Part shown: positions 46,834-48,158 of the stretch, one piece after another
Layout: every line of letters begins with the position of its first letter
Position numbering within the stretch: position 1 is the first letter of the stretch
Assembly (NCBI GenBank): GCA_900557195.1
Contig: USRT01000015.1
Coordinates: 1-48,158 of the forward strand
DNA length: 48,158 bases
Reading direction: 5' to 3'
Source: an uncultured Clostridium sp.
GTDB taxonomy: Bacteria > Bacillota > Clostridia > TANB77 > CAG-508
Notes under the pieces: model-generated
Seen by the model: only the letters and a program-made list of their open reading frames with translations
Database searches by the model: none
What the model was told of the DNA's origin: nothing
Position numbers and translations under genes: made by a program

Positions 46834-47239
46834 ATGATATTAATATCATACAAAAGTTTAATGCAAATAAGAACAGGAGTAGATATAATAGAAGTAAATA
46901 GAATAGAAGAATCTATTAATAGCTTAGGAGAAAAGTTTTTAAAAAGAGTATTTACAGATTATGAAATCACGTATTGCAATTCTAAAAATAATATGAAGTA
47001 TCAACATTATGCAGCAAGATTTGCTGCAAAAGAAGCAATATTTAAAGCAATATCTAGTAGCCTTAAAACAAAATATGAGATAACATGGACAGATATAGAA
47101 ATTAGAAATGATGAGAATCGGAAGACCTACTTTTTCTATAAATAAACCAGACAAGATGATAAATATAATAGATAAGGACATAAGTATTTCTCATATTAAA
47201 GAGTATGCTATAGCTAGTGTTACAATGTTAATAAATTAA
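46834..47239 (+). CDS. acpS: Holo-[acyl-carrier-protein] synthase, one +1 recoding site
   Basis: AcpS transfers phosphopantetheine from CoA to acyl carrier protein. ATG 46834 follows AAAGGAG by five bases; ATG 46861 is an alternative. Family motifs are TGVDIIEVNRIEESI (metal Asp) and YAARFAAKEAIFKA. CGG at 47119 follows IRNDEN; the zero frame ends eight codons later. Four-base movement gives NGRPTFSINKPDKM, then DISISHIKEYAIASVTM to TAA at 47239, 134 residues in all. Gly96 in NGRP is a strongly conserved AcpS residue. The enzyme is essential for lipid synthesis. Confidence 0.92.
47119..47122 (+). other. CGGA +1 recoding site in acpS
   Basis: AAT is followed by in-phase CGGA (Gly96, in ENGRPTFS). 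Confidence 0.88.
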
Positions 47240-47257
47240 CCAAAAAGGAGAGATGTT

Positions 47258-48040
47258 ATGAAGATAGAATATTTTGATTCACATGCACATTATGATGATT
47301 CTAAGTTTGATGAAGATAGACAAAATATAATAAGTGAAATATATAATGAAGGTGTAACAAAGATAATTAGTGCAGGATATAGTTTATCTTCATCTAAATA
47401 TGCAATTAATCTAGCAAATAACTATGAATTTATATATGCAACATGTGGAATATCGCCAAATGATATTCCCGAAAAAGAAGATGAATTTAAATTACAACTA
47501 AATGAAGTGAAAAGCTTAAGCTTAAACAGTAAATGTGTAGCTATTGGTGAAATAGGTTTAGATTATTACTGGAATAAAGAAAATAAAGAATATCAGAAAA
47601 GAGTATTTATAGAACAAATACATTTGGCAAATAATTTAAATTTACCAATAGTTATACATTGCAGAGATGCAATCTCAGATACATTAGAAATATTAAAAAA
47701 ATATAGTGTAAATAGAAAAGGCGTTTTTCATTGTTGTATGCTTAATAGAGAATTGGTTAAAGAGGCTTTAAAATTAGGATTTTATATATCTTTTGCAGGA
47801 CCAGTTACTTTTAAAAATTCTAAAAATGCATCTGAAATTATTAAAATGGTTCCTGATAATAGATTTTTTATTGAAACAGATAGCCCATATTTATCACCAG
47901 AGCCTAATAGAGGAAAAAGAAATGATTCAAGAAACCTTAAATATATAGTAGAAAAAGTTGCAAGAGAGAAAGATAAGAGCCTAGAAGAGATTGCAAAATT
48001 AAGCTATGAAAATACGATGAGATTTTTTAATATTATATAA
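47258..48040 (+). CDS. tatD: TatD-family metal-dependent deoxyribonuclease
   Basis: This 260-residue TIM-barrel hydrolase carries the metal ligands in FDSHAHYDD, the Glu of AIGEIGLDYYW, the His in VIHCRDA, a further His in GVFHCCM and the Asp of FIETDSPYLSPEP. Proteins of this family act as 3'-5' DNA or RNA nucleases, or remove damaged ends. AAAGGAGAG precedes the ATG, 18 bases after acpS, so they are co-transcribed. The last 118 bases of the window (48041-48158) hold only a short palindrome at the stop codon and no gene. Confidence 0.93.
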   Translation: MKIEYFDSHAHYDDSKFDEDRQNIISEIYNEGVTKIISAGYSLSSSKYAINLANNYEFIYATCGISPNDIPEKEDEFKLQLNEVKSLSLNSKCVAIGEIGLDYYWNKENKEYQKRVFIEQIHLANNLNLPIVIHCRDAISDTLEILKKYSVNRKGVFHCCMLNRELVKEALKLGFYISFAGPVTFKNSKNASEIIKMVPDNRFFIETDSPYLSPEPNRGKRNDSRNLKYIVEKVAREKDKSLEEIAKLSYENTMRFFNII

Positions 48041-48158
48041 TGAATATGTCATATTCATAGTACAAGCAACATATAATAATAATATATACAATATATTATG
48101 TTTTATAAATGGTAAAATTAAGTGACGCACTTTGAAATAAAAATAGACACATAAAATT

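Noticed and set aside
4688..47122. Explaining the 16 frame breaks as sequencing or assembly errors
   Set aside because: Errors would not always be a C placed so that CGG is in the running codon phase, on both strands and never in the more than 40 out-of-phase or non-coding CGG contexts. Raw reads were not available, so this remains formally testable.
4541..47239. Calling the 13 interrupted genes pseudogenes
   Set aside because: Downstream parts are fully conserved with no other lesions, lengths match the families, and several are essential (prfA, mreB, mrdA, acpS). Decay would show mixed insertions, deletions and stops.

Overview
The window is low-GC chromosome from a spore-forming member of the Firmicutes, most likely an uncultured Clostridia lineage. 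The sporulation and germination set supports this (spoIIE, sleB-ypeB, an alpha/beta-type SASP, CotF-like coat proteins), as do mecA, a dnaX-ybaB-recR block behind the SRP RNA, and the radC-mreBCD-mrdA-minC order. I could not place it to genus. Nearly all genes are housekeeping genes with strong Shine-Dalgarno sequences; there is no CRISPR array, prophage or transposase gene.

The outstanding feature is a recoding rule that runs through the whole window. Thirteen core genes appear broken by a +1 frameshift (ybaB, an MGDG-synthase-like glycosyltransferase, ypeB, a VirD4-like coupling protein, prfA, a low-molecular-weight phosphatase, mecA, mreB, mreD, mrdA/PBP2, minC, spoIIE and acpS). In every case the break is one extra C directly before a glycine codon, so the reading frame meets the triplet CGG and must advance four bases (CGGA, CGGT or CGGG) to continue into perfectly homologous protein. 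I count 16 such sites (three in spoIIE, two in mreD). Reading every CGG by eye on both strands, each in-phase CGG is one of these sites, none serves as arginine, and more than 40 out-of-phase CGG triplets are read through normally. CGA, CGT, CGC, AGA and AGG still encode arginine. The simplest reading is that CGG has left the arginine box and that CGGN is decoded as one glycine by +1 movement, either through a quadruplet-reading tRNA or through A-site skipping at an unassigned codon. The decoder is not in this window.

Layout. 1-1.8 kb: tRNA-Pro(UGG) end, ttcA, tRNA-Arg(CCU), tadA (three of these four concern anticodon-loop biology or arginine decoding). 1.8-5.6 kb: a membrane-anchored hypothetical, SRP RNA, dnaX, ybaB, recR. 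5.8-7.2 kb (minus): a small protein and the glycolipid glycosyltransferase. 7.3-9.7 kb: sleB, ypeB, SASP. 10-14.6 kb: alpha/beta hydrolase, membrane MurF, Ddl, DnaJ-like chaperone. 14.8-17.7 kb: two unknown proteins with a T4SS coupling-protein-like ATPase. 18-22.3 kb: YhaO/YhaN-like nuclease and ATPase, prfA. 22.8-27.3 kb: a large CnaB-repeat surface protein. 27.4-31.8 kb: ZIP transporter, phosphatase, PcrA helicase, two coat proteins. 32-34.5 kb: M23 peptidase, mecA (minus), DUF4321-type protein. 34.7-40.7 kb: radC, mreBCD, mrdA, minC. 40.9-41.8 kb (minus): three small genes. 42.2-48 kb: spoIIE, WG-repeat protein, acpS, tatD.

Functionally the window is dominated by cell-envelope growth (MurF, Ddl, MreBCD, PBP2, MinC, glycolipid synthesis), replication and repair (DnaX, RecR, PcrA, RadC, YhaNO), translation (PrfA, TtcA, TadA) and sporulation. 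Because essential proteins such as PrfA, PBP2 and AcpS need the recoding, it must be efficient in growing cells.
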